Below, piece by piece: positions 23,261-34,289 of a DNA stretch of 64,000 bases (position 1 is its first letter; each line of letters begins with the position of its first letter). Below the pieces are notes generated by a model, which saw only the letters and a list, made by a program, of their open reading frames with translations, had not been told where the DNA came from and did not search any database. Origin of the DNA: Liriodendron chinense (taxonomy: Eukaryota; Streptophyta; Magnoliopsida; Magnoliales; Magnoliaceae); assembly GCA_003013855.2 (NCBI GenBank), contig ML058493.1:1984001-2048000 (forward strand). Direction: 5' to 3'. A program made the position numbers and the translations under genes.

Positions 23261-24582
23261 AGGGGCGTTAATTTCGTGTGCTTATTTAGGATTGGGCTGA
23301 GGTTGAGCCGGAAACGTCCCTTCCCTAGCATTCAAGCGTCCCTTAATCTCATCAACTGATACTTTAAGCTCTTGGAACATTTGCTGATTTGCTTGATTTA
23401 TTTACGTTTGCCCTTGCATAAATGCCTTTAAAGTGTCCTCCATTGAGAATTGAGGTGGGGCCATGTTTTGCATGGGTCGCCCTCCTTAAGAGTTAGTAGG
23501 ATTAGCCATGGGACCGTTTCTCCAACTGAAATTTGGATGGTTCTTCCAAGTAGAGTTGTAGTGTTACCTATCGGTCCATTGAAAGACCGTTAATAACCAT
23601 ATGCGGCGTTTGTTTGCTCTTATAAAAACTCTTAAAATGCAGGAATTGTAGGACAATCTTGCGTAGAGTATACATTAGCGGCACAAATTCCGCACACGTT
23701 CTCAATGGCTTCAATGGGCTTAGTAATTCCACATTTGCTTAGTTCTATGGCTTTGATTTTTCTTGGGAGGTTGGCTATCCTTGGATTAACATCGTCTTCC
23801 TCTTTAAGGATGTAAATTCCTCCTTTCTCTTTTTGTTGAAGAGGATTAAGGTTACTAGACTTTTCCGAGGTATCCCATGATTGGGCATTCTTGGCCAACA
23901 TGTCTAAGTAACTCCATGCTTCATCTGAATTTTTGCTCATGAACTCGCCATTGCACATTATCTCTACGAATTGGCGCATATAGGAATTAAATCCGTCATA
24001 AAAGAAGTTTATAATTCACCAACTCTTGTAGCCATGATGTGGGCAGGTAAGTAGGAGATCTTTAAATCTTTCCCGACTTTGGAAGAATGACTCACCCTCT
24101 TTAACTGAAAAGTTCATGATAGATCTTTAAAGGGTGTTAGTTTTATGAGCCGGGAAAAACTTCTTCAAGAATTCTCGGGTCATCTCAGTCCATGTCCCTA
24201 TCGAATGTGGTCTAAGTGAGTGGAGCTAACCCTTGGCTCTTTCTTTCAATGAAAAAGGAAATAATCTAAGTTTAATGACATCCTTCGTTACATTACCGAA
24301 TTGTAAGGCAGCCACAACCTCATCAAATTCTTTCAAGTGCAAATATAGGCTCTCAGAATCTAGCCCATGGAACTTAGGTAAAAGTTGAATTACCCCCGGT
24401 TTTATGTCAATGTTCCTCGCGATGGTTGGTAAAACCACACATGAAGGTGTAGTCATACGAGCTGGTTATAAGTAATTACGTAGAGCTCTCATTAGAGGAG
24501 CATTTTGCACCTCATTCTCTCTTACTCCCTCTTGATTTGTGTTAGTGGGAGGAGGAGGATCCCTTAACGGTGTTTGATCCAT
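23261..24582 (-). pseudogene. Athila-type gag, broken
   Basis: Probable start Met at 24582. The capsid-like core (GVIQLLPKFHGLDSESLYLH...VAALQFGNVTKDVIKLRLF) lies at 24226-24456. The downstream segment FVEIMCNGEFMSKNSDEAWSYL leads to CGICAANVYSTQDCP, a zinc-knuckle remnant that keeps three Cys (about 23650-23700). The layout is the same as in the gag at 8.4-9.9 kb but diverged, so the two are different subfamilies. Confidence 0.78.
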
Positions 24583-24983
24583 ACTCCCTGAACTTTCACA
24601 AAGTTCCAGATATTTTCTAACTCATCTATGGACGGATAGTGGTCCAACTAAACCACCTTCACTTTGGAGATGGTTTGTGTGATCACGTTCCAGTGGAACA
24701 TAAACCACACAAACAAAATCTAAACTAAACCTCAATCCTAAAAGAAAAAATCTAAAAAAAAATTGTAAAATCGAAAAAAGAAAAAGTTCTAAGTTAGAAA
24801 GTTGTTACCCGATTCACTTGAACTAGAACTGATTCCTATAAAACAAAACAAACTTGTTAGTTCTAGAAAATAAGAAAAACTAGTCCTAAGAAAATAGTAA
24901 AACCTAACTAATTCTACTTCTATAGCTACTAAAATAATTTAAAACCGTTTAACCTAAGTTCCCTGGTAACGGCGCCAAAAACT
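24583..24983 (-). other. Leader and tRNA-Asp PBS
   Basis: Minus strand TTTTTGGCGCCGTTACCAGG next to the LTR (about 24961-24981) is a tRNA-Asp-type PBS with two substitutions. The rest is A-rich and non-coding. Confidence 0.75.
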
Positions 24984-26321
24984 TGTTCGCTCCCCTCAAG
25001 TGCAAGGCTGCGATGTAGTAATAATTCTCCGTAAGACCGAGGTAGATCCACAGGGAATTAGGGTAAACAAATTCAAACTCTTCTAGCAACTTCAATCTCA
25101 ATATTTTTGAAATCAAATTTTAAGAATTAAGGAAAACAACAACTTAAAGAAAAATCTGATAATTAATGGAACTAAGTCCTCAAGGATCCACTTGTAGTAG
25201 TCCCATGTGAATTCATTCATCAAAGCATAAACACAACTAGATTCGAAGTTCTATCTCTCATCTAGTTGGAAGATTACGCTTTCAAACACAAATAATCCCA
25301 CTTAAGTCAGAAAATAAGATTCTAGTTCTAATGAAGCTTATAGAATTCAAACATGTAGCCTTTGAAGTAACAGCCATGCTAAGAGACTATGACATGCTCT
25401 AGGGTTACTACAATTCGGATCTAATCAATCTAAACATGGTCATCTCAGAGAATTGCAAGGAATTCATGTCTGAAGTACATGAACTCTCATAAAACATCCA
25501 AAACTACCAACTTTATTCAAACTAGAACTTTAAAAATCCAAACTTTAAGTACAGTACTTGAATCAACGAATTCTACACGAAAACTTGCTATAAGCTTTAC
25601 CCTTAGCCCTAGCTAAGAGGTTCTAGCCAAGCATTGTCATACTTGAACTAAAAACAAAAGAAAAACTACTTGAGAGCATAGAAAAATCATAAAAACCCTA
25701 GTTGGAGGAGTTGCGAATGCTCCAGGAAGAGTGTGGAGGTGTCCTTTTATAGCAAAAATCACCCACCACCTCAAATTGCGTAAGAATTTACGCACTTACG
25801 TCGGTTACCGGGTGCCCGGTGAGTGTTGGTCGGGCGCCCGACCATACCACAAAATTGTCCAACGAGTTTGGTGAATTTTCTTCGAATTTCGGGTGCCCAG
25901 AACCTCTTTATCGAGCGCCCGACCACAACCGGCCATGTTTAGAAAAGTTCCAACCAGAATTCTGAATTTTCTGTGAATTAAGAACGTCCGAAGGCTAAAA
26001 ATTATAGTTTTTCTGTTCTCCAGAGCCATTTAATAAATTTTCTGCGTTTTACTTTTCTAGCCCTATAACTCTGCAATCTGACTTTTCTGGCCATTCCAGG
26101 TCTTCAACTTGATTCCTTCAAGGCTTTTTCTCCAATTCTCTAGCTCATCAGAGCTTGGTCTTTTAGTCATTCCAAATTCTTCAAATTAGCATTAAATCCA
26201 TGCCATCTCTCTCTTTTACCTACAAACACCAAAATAAGCATAAGTCCTTTTCTTTAACAACTTAATCTATGCTATTGTGCTGTGAATTGGGGTTCAAATA
26301 TGCACAATTCATGGCTCAACA
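24984..26321 (-). repeat. 5' LTR of the autonomous-type Athila element
   Basis: 1338 bp, TGTTGAGCC...GCGAACA on the minus strand. TATAAAAGG at 25743-25751. Upstream lies a different palindrome array from the other Athila LTRs: GTCGGGCGCCCGAC, CGGGTGCCCGG, TCGAGCGCCCGAC at about 25805-25930. R/U5 shares the AGCCCTAGCTAAGAGG block. Confidence 0.88.
25805..25930. repeat. GGGCGCCCGA palindrome array
   Basis: Four or more copies of a GGGYGCCCGR motif centred on GGGCGCCC, about 55-180 bp upstream of the TATA box. The same motif recurs in the chromovirus LTR at 32635-32870. Confidence 0.8.
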
Positions 26322-27239
26322 CTCTATTTTTAACAAGTCCACAAGGAGGTTTCCTCTTGCCATTACACTTGGCTTGGATTTTTGGCATCGAAAGTGTCTC
26401 CACGGTAACAGTATTCATTGATCATTTCTGAAGATGCGCTCAGCTCCACGGTAATAGTATTCACCTATGGTGTAGAACATGCCCCTGGTATTGCCCCAAT
26501 TGTCTTCGGGGGAGGAAACGAGGCATGCTGAATTATCATGGGAGGTCCAAGCTCCTCCACGTCGCCCATCATCTCGTTGGACTGAGATGGCTTCACTTGA
26601 AAATCAGATGGGAGAGTGAGTACCATATTACAATCAAACATCATGGGTGGTAATTGCCTAAAAATAATCTCTAAACCCAAACATTTCCCCCTAAGTTTTT
26701 CCTGACTAGTTGCTCGTCATGGTCAATATTTAGCAACTCAACATCCTGCTCACTCATTGGTGCGATATCTCGCTCGCAGGTGGGTGAAGAGACTTTGACG
26801 CAGGGAGGACAGTCGATCACTGTCTTCCTCATCGATTGTTTCTCAAATCCACGAGAACAAATAAAGGGATAAAAAGGAAATAAATTCTGAAGAAATTATA
26901 AGATAATTGATTGAATGATTAAAAATGGAATTACAAAGCATATAAATAAGAAACTAAGCCCTAGGCAAAGTATCAAACTCCAACTCAAACTGAAACTCAT
27001 AAAAAACCCGACTTATTATAAGTAGCAAACTTATTATTTATAAAAGTCTCTCGATCCTATTAGAACTCATGGTTTTTGGCAAAAAATAAAAAACTTTTCA
27101 AATGGGCCCAACCATGTTGTTTTACTAATTATGTCTTTACTAGCTCGAGCTACCTCAAAATCATATATTATATGTCCAGAAACTCATTCCGAATTGTGAG
27201 ATATGACCATTTTACAGTCCTGACGGTTCGGATCACTTA
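26322..27239. other. Unidentified DNA, probably Ty3/gypsy remnant
   Basis: A short minus-strand frame (26465-26680) shows no motif I recognise. The ACGGTAACAGTATTCA phrase occurs twice (26402, 26450) about 48 bp apart. No LTR or protein domain can be assigned. Confidence 0.35.
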
Positions 27240-27490
27240 TGAACCCGTCCGGTCTTCTTTTGGTACATCTAGGCCATGAAATAGACAGTGACCCACTCTA
27301 CATCAATCCCCTCCACTTCAAAAGAAATCGACCTGGAGTTCTCGTCCAGCTTTGGTTCATGATACTCATACAAATCTGCCACGTTGAAAGTCCTCGAGAT
27401 ATCCATGTCATTCGGAAGATCAACAACTTAGGCATTGTTCGTGCACTTTTTTGTGGCATACTAGTGCACCTTATTTGTCAATCACATGTT
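27240..27490 (-). pseudogene. Ty3/gypsy (chromovirus-like) integrase C-terminal fragment
   Basis: The minus strand reads NNA-stop-VVDLPNDMDISRTF followed by NVADLYEYHEPKLDEN. The AYVVDLP...FNVxDLxxY pattern is the segment after the GPY/F module of chromovirus-type integrases. The stop replaces the Tyr of AYVVDL (TAA). No upstream catalytic core remains, because a SIRE-like LTR begins immediately to the right. Confidence 0.65.
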
Positions 27491-27757
27491 TCCATGTGTT
27501 GTAATGTCGGCTGAGCCTTGGCAAGTTGAAGACTGAAGATTCAAGAGGACCAGAAGCATCAAGGAAGAAGAACAGGTAAATGAGATGCCTTGGTGACCCT
27601 AATCCTTTGATCCAAAACACCCAAATCCTCTTAGATGACTTGGACCTACTAGGAGAACCCTTAGTCATCCCTATTAGCCTTAGATCATATAAAAAAATGA
27701 TAAATTAGGTTAATAAAAGAGGTGGAAACTGCTGTATTCAAACCAGCCCAAACAACA

Positions 27758-28025
27758 ATTTTCGATAGGTCTTCGATATATCAGATTCCAGTTTCGATAG
27801 GACTTCAATATATTGAAATATCTCCAGCAACTTACCAACTCTTTGGACAATTTCTTTCATTAATCGAATTGGTGATTTTGATATATCGAAATCGATGTTT
27901 CGATATATTGAAACTCATTTCGATATATTGAAAATTTTCTAGCAACTTGCGGATTCTCTGGACAGATTTTTCGATATATCGAAGGTAACTTCGATCAATC
28001 GAAATTGCATTTCGATCAATCGAAG
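27758..28025. repeat. TTCGATATATCGAA palindrome array
   Basis: At least eight copies of TTCGATATAT(C/T)GAA or TTCGATCAATCGAA, each a perfect or near-perfect palindrome, spaced 15-40 bp apart and ending about 30 bp upstream of the TATA box at 28056. The spacing and motif count are visible directly. Confidence 0.88.
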
Positions 28026-28055
28026 CGTCTGTTTTCTGTCCATTGGAGATTTTTC

Positions 28056-28063
28056 TATAAATA
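28056..28063 (+). promoter_or_regulatory. TATA box of the copia LTR
   Basis: TATAAATA followed by CAAGGGG, directly downstream of the palindrome array. Confidence 0.7.
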
Positions 28064-28607
28064 CAAGGGGATTTGTTTTTTTGGCATAAGAGAGGAATTT
28101 TGAGGAGTTTGAAGCCACCATTATTGGAGAACAACAGAGGCTCAAATCCTAACTATATTAAGTCATCTTTCTTGTGATTTATCACAAGAATAGAGTATTC
28201 CAAGCTTATGATGAAGATGTACTTGTCCCTCTTTGATTTCTAGAGTTTGGATCGATCTAGATAGTCATATTCCTATCTAAACTCTATAATGAGATCATTA
28301 TAGGTGAGATCTCTAGGTAACCCATTCCCATTAGTTGTAGAGATCTCAAACCTTCCTCCAATCACGTTAGTCATTTCAAGAAGATCAAATGCAAGGCAAT
28401 TAATCGTTGGAGTTAGAGCATTGGTAAAGCATCATCAACAACATCGAGCGAGCACAAGTGAAGCTTATTGAAGTATGAGACAGATGAGATCAAGTAATCC
28501 AAGCGGTGCATCAATTGGGCTCAAATCCGACAAGTAAGGTTGTTAATTTGTGTTGAGTCCATCTACTCTATTCCTGGTGGGAATTGAGTGTAGAGTTTGT
28601 TTGTCAA

Positions 28608-28800
28608 ACTTGATCTAGGTTCATTTGTCGATCCTTGACTTGTTCGTTGAGCCTAAAAGTCTAAGGGCATTTGTCGTTCCTTGTCTAGTTTATTGAGCTT
28701 AAATTTTAGGTCATTTGTCGTTCCTTGGGTCGTTTGTTGAGCATAAAATTTAAATTTGTTTGGCAATCCTTGGCATGTTTGTCGGGCCTAAAACAACTCT
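28608..28800 (+). repeat. Short tandem repeats in the copia LTR
   Basis: About four degenerate units of roughly 42-50 bp built on CATTTGTCGTTCCTTG ... GTTGAGC.TAAAA (near 28630, 28669, 28711, 28757). Such repeats downstream of the TATA are common in SIRE-type LTRs. Confidence 0.65.
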
Positions 28801-29360
28801 CCAAGGGGAGCCACCAACACGGGTGTAAACGTGTACGTTGTGAGGAACCTGTAAACTCCCCAGTAGGGTAGATCCGAGTTAAAACACCTGATTTAAACTC
28901 CTTAGTGAATGGCGGTGAGTACTTGAACTGGGAGTGGAGTAGACCCAAAGTCAAACCACTATACGTTGTTGTGTTTGAGATTGTATTTGAGCACATTTCT
29001 TATTATGCATTGTTTTTAATTATTTAATTATGAATGCTTAATTGGAATGTGTGCTAGGCACTAGATAAGCACATTCACACATAAGATGTATGTTCACTAA
29101 TTAATGTAGACTTAAGCTTTATGATCCATTTTCATATACTCTACTTAGGTTGCATAGATTAGGTACTTGATTAGTTTAATCATTTGTTAATCTATGCATG
29201 GTTAGACTAGGTTGCTTATTGCTTATCATATGCTAGTCTAGTGATTGGACCCACTTAGCCTTAGAAGTCGAAGTGTTCTTGTTTACTTACTTTATATTGT
29301 TAAATTGTGTAAGTAGGGAAAAATAATTTCAAAAAAGTCTTAATCCACCCCCTATAGGTC

Positions 29361-29529
29361 TTAGGCATAATTCTATTTGCTCCTCTAAGCTTCCGCACGC
29401 ATATGCGTCCATAAGTGTTATCAAAGTGACGCAATTTCACTCTTATCTTGTAAAATTCAATGATTGAAAAATTCACTTGTGACAGAATAATTGGCATTGT
29501 AAGCAAACTAATGTGATTGGGAGACTAAA
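29361..29529. other. Short stretch without feature
   Basis: Sequence between the copia LTR and the Athila fragment. Nothing is recognisable in it. Confidence 0.4.
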
Positions 29530-30720
29530 AACAATTGTTCATCAGGGAATGTGTCTTTTATAGTTATCATCTCAATGGAATTAAAAAGTGTCGATGCTTC
29601 AACACTTGTTAGTATAGGCTTTAGGTCGGTAAAGGGAAGAATTTCAAAACAAGGCCTCTGTTAGTTAGTATTAAACACCGAGGGTAGAGTCACACAAGGC
29701 ATTACTATATCCAATATCATGTCATCGTTTGAATTAGCAAAGTGAGCCAAACATACTTATAAGGATTCAAAATAAGAGTTTGAAAAGAGCTCATCCTCCA
29801 CGAGTGTCTTAATCAAGTTTACCTCGTGGACCTCATCATCATTCACTTGTTGTTTACCCATATTGAAAATGTTCGGTTCTACCATGATATTACCAAAGGA
29901 AAGTTTTATGACTCCATTCCTGCAATTGATCACAACATTAGAAGTTGCCAAGAATGGAAGTCCAAGGATGACTGGAATCTGTGTACTAGAATTCATCGCA
30001 AGTTAGGTTTTCAAGACAATAAAATCTACTAGGAAGTAGAATTTATCAACTTATACCAACACATTTCAACTAGCACTCTCAATATCCTCACAGAACGATC
30101 AACAAGTTGTAAAGTTATCTTGTTGAGTTTTAATTCACCAAATCCTAACTGTTCGTATACTGAGTAAGGTATGAGATTGACACTGGCCTCTAAATCGAGA
30201 AGTACTTGTTCATTCCAGAAGTTTCCTATTATGAAAGAGATAGTAGGACTACCTGGATCTTTACATTTTGGGGGAGTGTTTTGTTTGATAATAACACTCA
30301 CTTGTTCAATTAAAAAAGCCTTCTTTTGTATGTTAAGCTCTCGCTTCACCATATAAAGATCCTTGAGAAACTTAACATATGGCGGTATTTATTTAATGAC
30401 ATCCAACAAGGATATATTGATCTTTGCTTGTTGGAAAACATCTAAAACATCTTGATTGTTAGCCCGAGGTTTAGATGAGAGCAATTGTTGAGGGAACAGG
30501 GCTACCACCTTGTGATTTTACTCAAGTTCTTTCTCATGCTAAGGGTTTTCAACCTTCTTTGGAATATCTTTTTTAATCACTTTATCATTTCTAAGGGTGG
30601 TGGTAGATTTAACATGTTCTACATATGGTTTGGAAGAATCAGAATCACTCACCTCATATTGACCTTTAGGGTTAGGTAGAGGTTGAGCTAGAATACCACC
30701 AACATTCTTTATTATTTAAA
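29530..30720 (-). pseudogene. Athila-type protease fragment without LTRs
   Basis: Minus-strand segments ELNIQKKAFLIEQVSVIIK, NEQVLLDLEASVN, YEQLGFGELKLNKITLQLVD and IPVILGLPFLATSNVVIN follow the same order as the other two Athila proteases in the window. The catalytic Gly position is Glu (codon GAG, 30188-30190). The fragment is bounded on the left by non-coding sequence near the SIRE-like LTR and ends in AT-rich DNA on the right. No gag or RT is attached. Confidence 0.75.
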
Positions 30721-32324
30721 GAAATCCAAAATTAAATTTAATGGATTAAATATTAAAAATGACTTTAGAAATAAGAATATTATTTCATGATAAAGAAGGA
30801 ATATTAAAAGAACAAATAACACAAAATAATAATAAAAGAAATCGAAATAATGAGAAACATTGTAAATTCGGAAAAGCTGAGGCATGTTATGAGAACATTA
30901 TCTTAAACACAGATAAGCCCCCACTATAAATCGGAAAGGATCGAAGATGCACTGGGTCACAGCTCTCCAACTCTGGGACAGTAGCTCTTACGAGAATGAA
31001 CATTTTAGATCTAGTGCACTCACAATTTGGATCCCACAAATTTAGCTTAAGTTATGATACCTTACAAAATTAATTTTTAAAACTCTGTTGTTGTTTTCTA
31101 TAATAGAGGAAACCGAAACAAAACTGATAGATGTAAATCAAAATTTGAGATATGAGGGAATTTTTAAGCTTGAAATTTCAATTTAAATTTCAAATCAGAA
31201 AGACAATAGTTGGATGACTTGGTCCAACTTTGAAACATAGCACGAGGTGACTTGTTGCATGAACAAGGGATTCTCTCCTTAAGACTTACGTGTCAAAACT
31301 AAATGTTTTAATTTGAATTAAAATTTTAAAATTTAAATTTAAGTTATTTTTTTAGCTAAAAAATATATAGGCCCGATTCAAGCCCAAGCTCAAGCCGACA
31401 TGCACACGCACTCACCATGTCCATGACTTGGCTCGGCGCACGCATGTGGTAAAGAGGAAATTTTTAAGCTTGAAATTTCAACTTGAAATTCAAATTCAAG
31501 AGATAATAGTTGGATGACTTGGTCCAACTTCAACATATGGCGCAAGGTGACTAGTTGCATGAGTAAGGGATGCGCTCCTTACGATATGTCGAAACTAACT
31601 GTTTTAATGTGAATTGAAATTTCAAACTTAAAATTCAAATTGAATTTCTTTTTGAACTAAAAATATATATAAGCCCGAGCCAAGCCCAAATGCACATGTT
31701 GTGTCCATGTCCAGAGCCCGATATGCGCATGTGGTAAATAAGGCAAGCCATATCTCAACCCAAGGTTTCTATTCTCATACTCCTATACACAATATGGGAT
31801 AAAAGAAACTACACGGATGAAAGATCAGGTCACAAAGGACAAATGCATAAATGACCAAAAAAGATTTTCAAAAGAATATTTTATATTTTTTATTTTAAAA
31901 ATTCTTAGTTTGCTAACATTTTTTTACATAATTGAAAATTATTTCTTAAAGTAATAAACCATAATATAATTCTAACTATCCATTATTTTTAATCATAATC
32001 ATTCATTTATTAAAAATGAGGAAAATACCCTTTAATCTTGTCACAACCAAATAGACTTTCGATAAACTAACAATAACTCACATAAATAATACAAGAATTG
32101 CATGATGTCAACTCGATTTTAAAGAAAACTTAATATGCTTCTAAAGCCAACCACTCAGTTTTAAAGAAAACTTAATATGCTTCTAAAAACAACCAATAGT
32201 TCGTGTACTCCCACCTTTCTGATAAAAAAGAAAAAGAAGAAAAAAAGAGATAACCAATAGACTTATTAAGGAAAATTTAATCTAAATTTAAATAGGTGAG
32301 AAATAGGAGAGCCCATAGTGTGTC
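30721..32324. other. AT-rich DNA with a 300-bp tandem duplication
   Basis: No gene. It holds the 31157-31750 duplication. The rest is A-rich. Confidence 0.6.
31157..31750. repeat. Two-copy tandem duplication, period 300 bp
   Basis: The landmark TTTTTAAGCTTGAAATTTCA starts at 31161 and again at 31461. Matching blocks follow in both copies (GTTGGATGACTTGGTCCAAC, GGTGACT.GTTGCATGA, AAATATATA.AGCCCGA, CGCATGTGGTAAA). The copies differ by scattered substitutions and small indels, so the duplication is old. The ends contain GCCCGA and GCGCAC patches. Confidence 0.85.
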
Positions 32325-32515
32325 GTAATGGCTGTTATGGGGCGGTAAAGGTCGTTATGTAAAAGTAACAATCACGACCGTTACACCTCCTGTAAAGGCC
32401 ATAACACTACCATCACAATCCAGTTACGAGGCTGATACAAGTTTTTAAATTTTTTAATCAATAAAAATAAAAGAGGCTATAACAAATGTTACAGTGCCAT
32501 AATAGCCATTATAGC
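32325..32515. mobile_element. Possible small foldback element
   Basis: TAATGGCTGTTATGG near 32327 pairs with CCATAATAGCCATTA near 32498 in inverted orientation with one mismatch. CGTTA/TAACG-rich sequence lies between them (GTAACAATCACGACCGTTAC is itself palindromic-like). Size about 190 bp. No TSD found. Confidence 0.4.
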
Positions 32516-32533
32516 CCATATCGTAAAGGTGAC

Positions 32534-33185
32534 TGATGTAGCAAGGAAGCCCCCTAATCGAGGACGAGGACGAGCCAAAAGAAGGAACAAAAGGAACAAT
32601 AGAGTTCAAAGTAGAATTCAGTAAAATCAACACTATCAGGCGCCCGACCATCTATCAGGCGCCCAACAACCCATTATTGGGTGCTCGAAATTCATCTGAA
32701 TTCTACATAAACTCTCTGGATGGTTTTGGATCCTCTTTGAGTGCCCAGCAACACTTCATTGGGCACCTGAAATTCTTCTGGACAACTCATTTTCTTGCTG
32801 GACTGATTTCGGAGGTTGTTGGGTCCCTGACCACCATCCGTCGAGCACCCAACCATGTACGGACAGATTTGCGTAGTTTTTCTGATTTATTTTCAATTTT
32901 CGCTAATTCTTTCCTAGTTTAATTGAGACTCTTTTATTTCTGTTTCTACGATTTTTAAGGGTTATGTGCTCTTTAAATAGTTTCTAAAACTCATTTGTTT
33001 GGATGATCTTTCATTATTATTAATAAAAAACTGATTTTACCACTTTTCTGCTTGTGGATTCGAGTTTGTTATTCGTGGATTCAAAGATAGGTCTCATGGG
33101 TTCTAGGAAGACTGATTGAGGAGTCCCAGTAGCTTCGTGGATTTGGAGTATTTATCCCATGAGAGAGATGGTGATCGATCTCACA
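32534..33185 (+). repeat. 5' LTR of a chromovirus-like Ty3/gypsy element
   Basis: The right limit is set by the adjacent initiator-Met PBS. The left limit at TGATGTAGC (32534) is a proposal. GCGCCCGA/GGGCACC palindromic motifs occupy 32635-32870, and a TATA-like CTTTAAATAG lies at 32971-32980. Length about 650 bp would be normal for this group. Confidence 0.5.
32635..32870. repeat. GGCGCCCGA palindromic motif cluster
   Basis: Six to eight variants of AGGCGCCCGAC, TGGGTGCTCGA, GAGTGCCCAG, GGGCACCTGA and GAGCACCCAAC, 100-340 bp upstream of the TATA-like box. The motif is the same type as in the Athila LTR at 25.8 kb, although the elements belong to different lineages. Confidence 0.7.
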
Positions 33186-33188
33186 TGT

Positions 33189-33200
33189 TGGTATCAGAGC
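33189..33200 (+). other. Initiator-Met tRNA primer binding site
   Basis: TGGTATCAGAGC three bases after the LTR end, the standard PBS of chromoviruses and many copia elements. Confidence 0.88.
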
Positions 33201-33216
33201 AAGGAACAACCATGGG

Positions 33217-34289
33217 AAGATGACTTCTACTGCAAGCAACGACCACAACCCCATGGGCGGTGATCTAGGGGATTAACTTCTAACATCGAGGGAGTTCATG
33301 GAGTTCCGACGGGAGCACCTTCAAGCTATGCAAGGACTGTAAGCTTCGTTCAATTGCCTCACTGCAACTTTCACACCACCCTAACTCCCCAACGACATTC
33401 GTCCTCTTGTGATCGCTCTTCCATGCAACGACGTAGTTTGCAGGGCATCACTGGTAGCCAACCATGGAGCCATTATAGAAGATGTCAGATCTAGCAACGA
33501 TGAAGTCGGAGATTTGGTGTTCTGACATCCCGCAGTCAAAGATGCGTGTGTTGATCACGCCGACAGAGGATTTCGAGGTAAGGGTGAATTACCCAGTTTT
33601 AATGGATTCCTAAATATTGAGGAGTTTCTTGATTGGTTAGTTGAAGTTGGAAGATACTTCGACTATATAGCCATTCCTGAGGATTTGCAAGTAAAACTTG
33701 TCACCTACAAGTTGAAATCGGGTGCTTCGGCGTGGTGAGAACAATTGCAAATTACCCACAACTGCCAAAACAAACTCTCGATCCGTTCATGGCCTCAGAA
33801 GAAGCATTTGTTGCGATCTTGATTTTTACCCAGCGATTACGAGCAGGTATTATTTCATCAAGATCAAAACTGTAAGCAGGGCAACCGATCCGTCTCGGAT
33901 TACTTGTCCGAATTTCATCGCTTGACGACTTGCACCAAGTTGTCAGAAACGGAAGCGTGAAAAATCGTAAGGTTCATCGGCAGTTTAAGACTCATAATCC
34001 AGGACCAAGTTTAGCTACAGTTGGTTTGGACTGTGGAGGAAGCATCTCAACTCACCGCTCGCGTAGAGTTCCAATTGGCGAGGCCCTAGCACGTGCCTAC
34101 CCTTCGCCCGTTATCCCCATAACTCCCACTCAAAATCCATCCCTTGGTGCGGACGCTCGCCTTTTAAGTGGTGTGGATGCTCGCCTTTCCGCACTCCCGA
34201 CCCTCCCTTTCGAAAAAAGGGGATGTCCACGCGAATTACCGTTGTGCCACTGGCTCGCCTCGTTCTTGAGGGCATTTTTTCGATTGTCG
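33217..34289 (+). pseudogene. Chromovirus-like gag, truncated by a Tat element
   Basis: From about 33595 the plus strand reads LPSFNGFLNIEEFLDWL, then YKLKSGASAWWEQLQ with TGG changed to TGA after the first Trp, and SDYLSEFHRLTTC. This is the retrotransposon gag (capsid) pattern of chromoviruses. A frameshifted, Pro-rich stretch leads to a zinc-knuckle remnant ending GHFFDC at 34287, where the coding sequence stops abruptly at the next element's LTR. Stops and frameshifts are frequent. Confidence 0.75.

Larger units (their letters stand above)
19467..26321 (-). mobile_element. Truncated Athila-type Ty3/gypsy element with full gag-pro-pol order
   Basis: On the minus strand: 5' LTR (26321-24984), tRNA-Asp PBS, gag, protease, RT, RNase H and integrase. 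The integrase is cut at 19467 by the terminus of an inverted LTR, so the integrase end, the non-coding tail and the 3' LTR are missing. All genes carry stops. This is the autonomous type from which the two deleted elements to the left could have been mobilised. Confidence 0.85.
27497..29360 (+). repeat. Ty1/copia (SIRE-like) LTR, probably solo
   Basis: Approximate limits. A TATA box (TATAAATA, 28056-28063) follows an array of TTCGATATATCGAA-type palindromes (27758-28025). Downstream are GTCGTTCCTTG tandem repeats and the phrase GAACTGGGAGTGGAGTAGAC...CCACTATACGTT, characteristic of SIRE-type LTRs, ending in a CACCCCCTATAGG block. No PBS or copia gag follows, so a solo LTR is likely. Exact termini and TSD were not resolved. 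Confidence 0.6.

Noticed and set aside
27722..28145. Short frames with repeated FRYIE/SIDRS words
   Set aside because: They come from the TTCGATATATCGAA array in a copia LTR.
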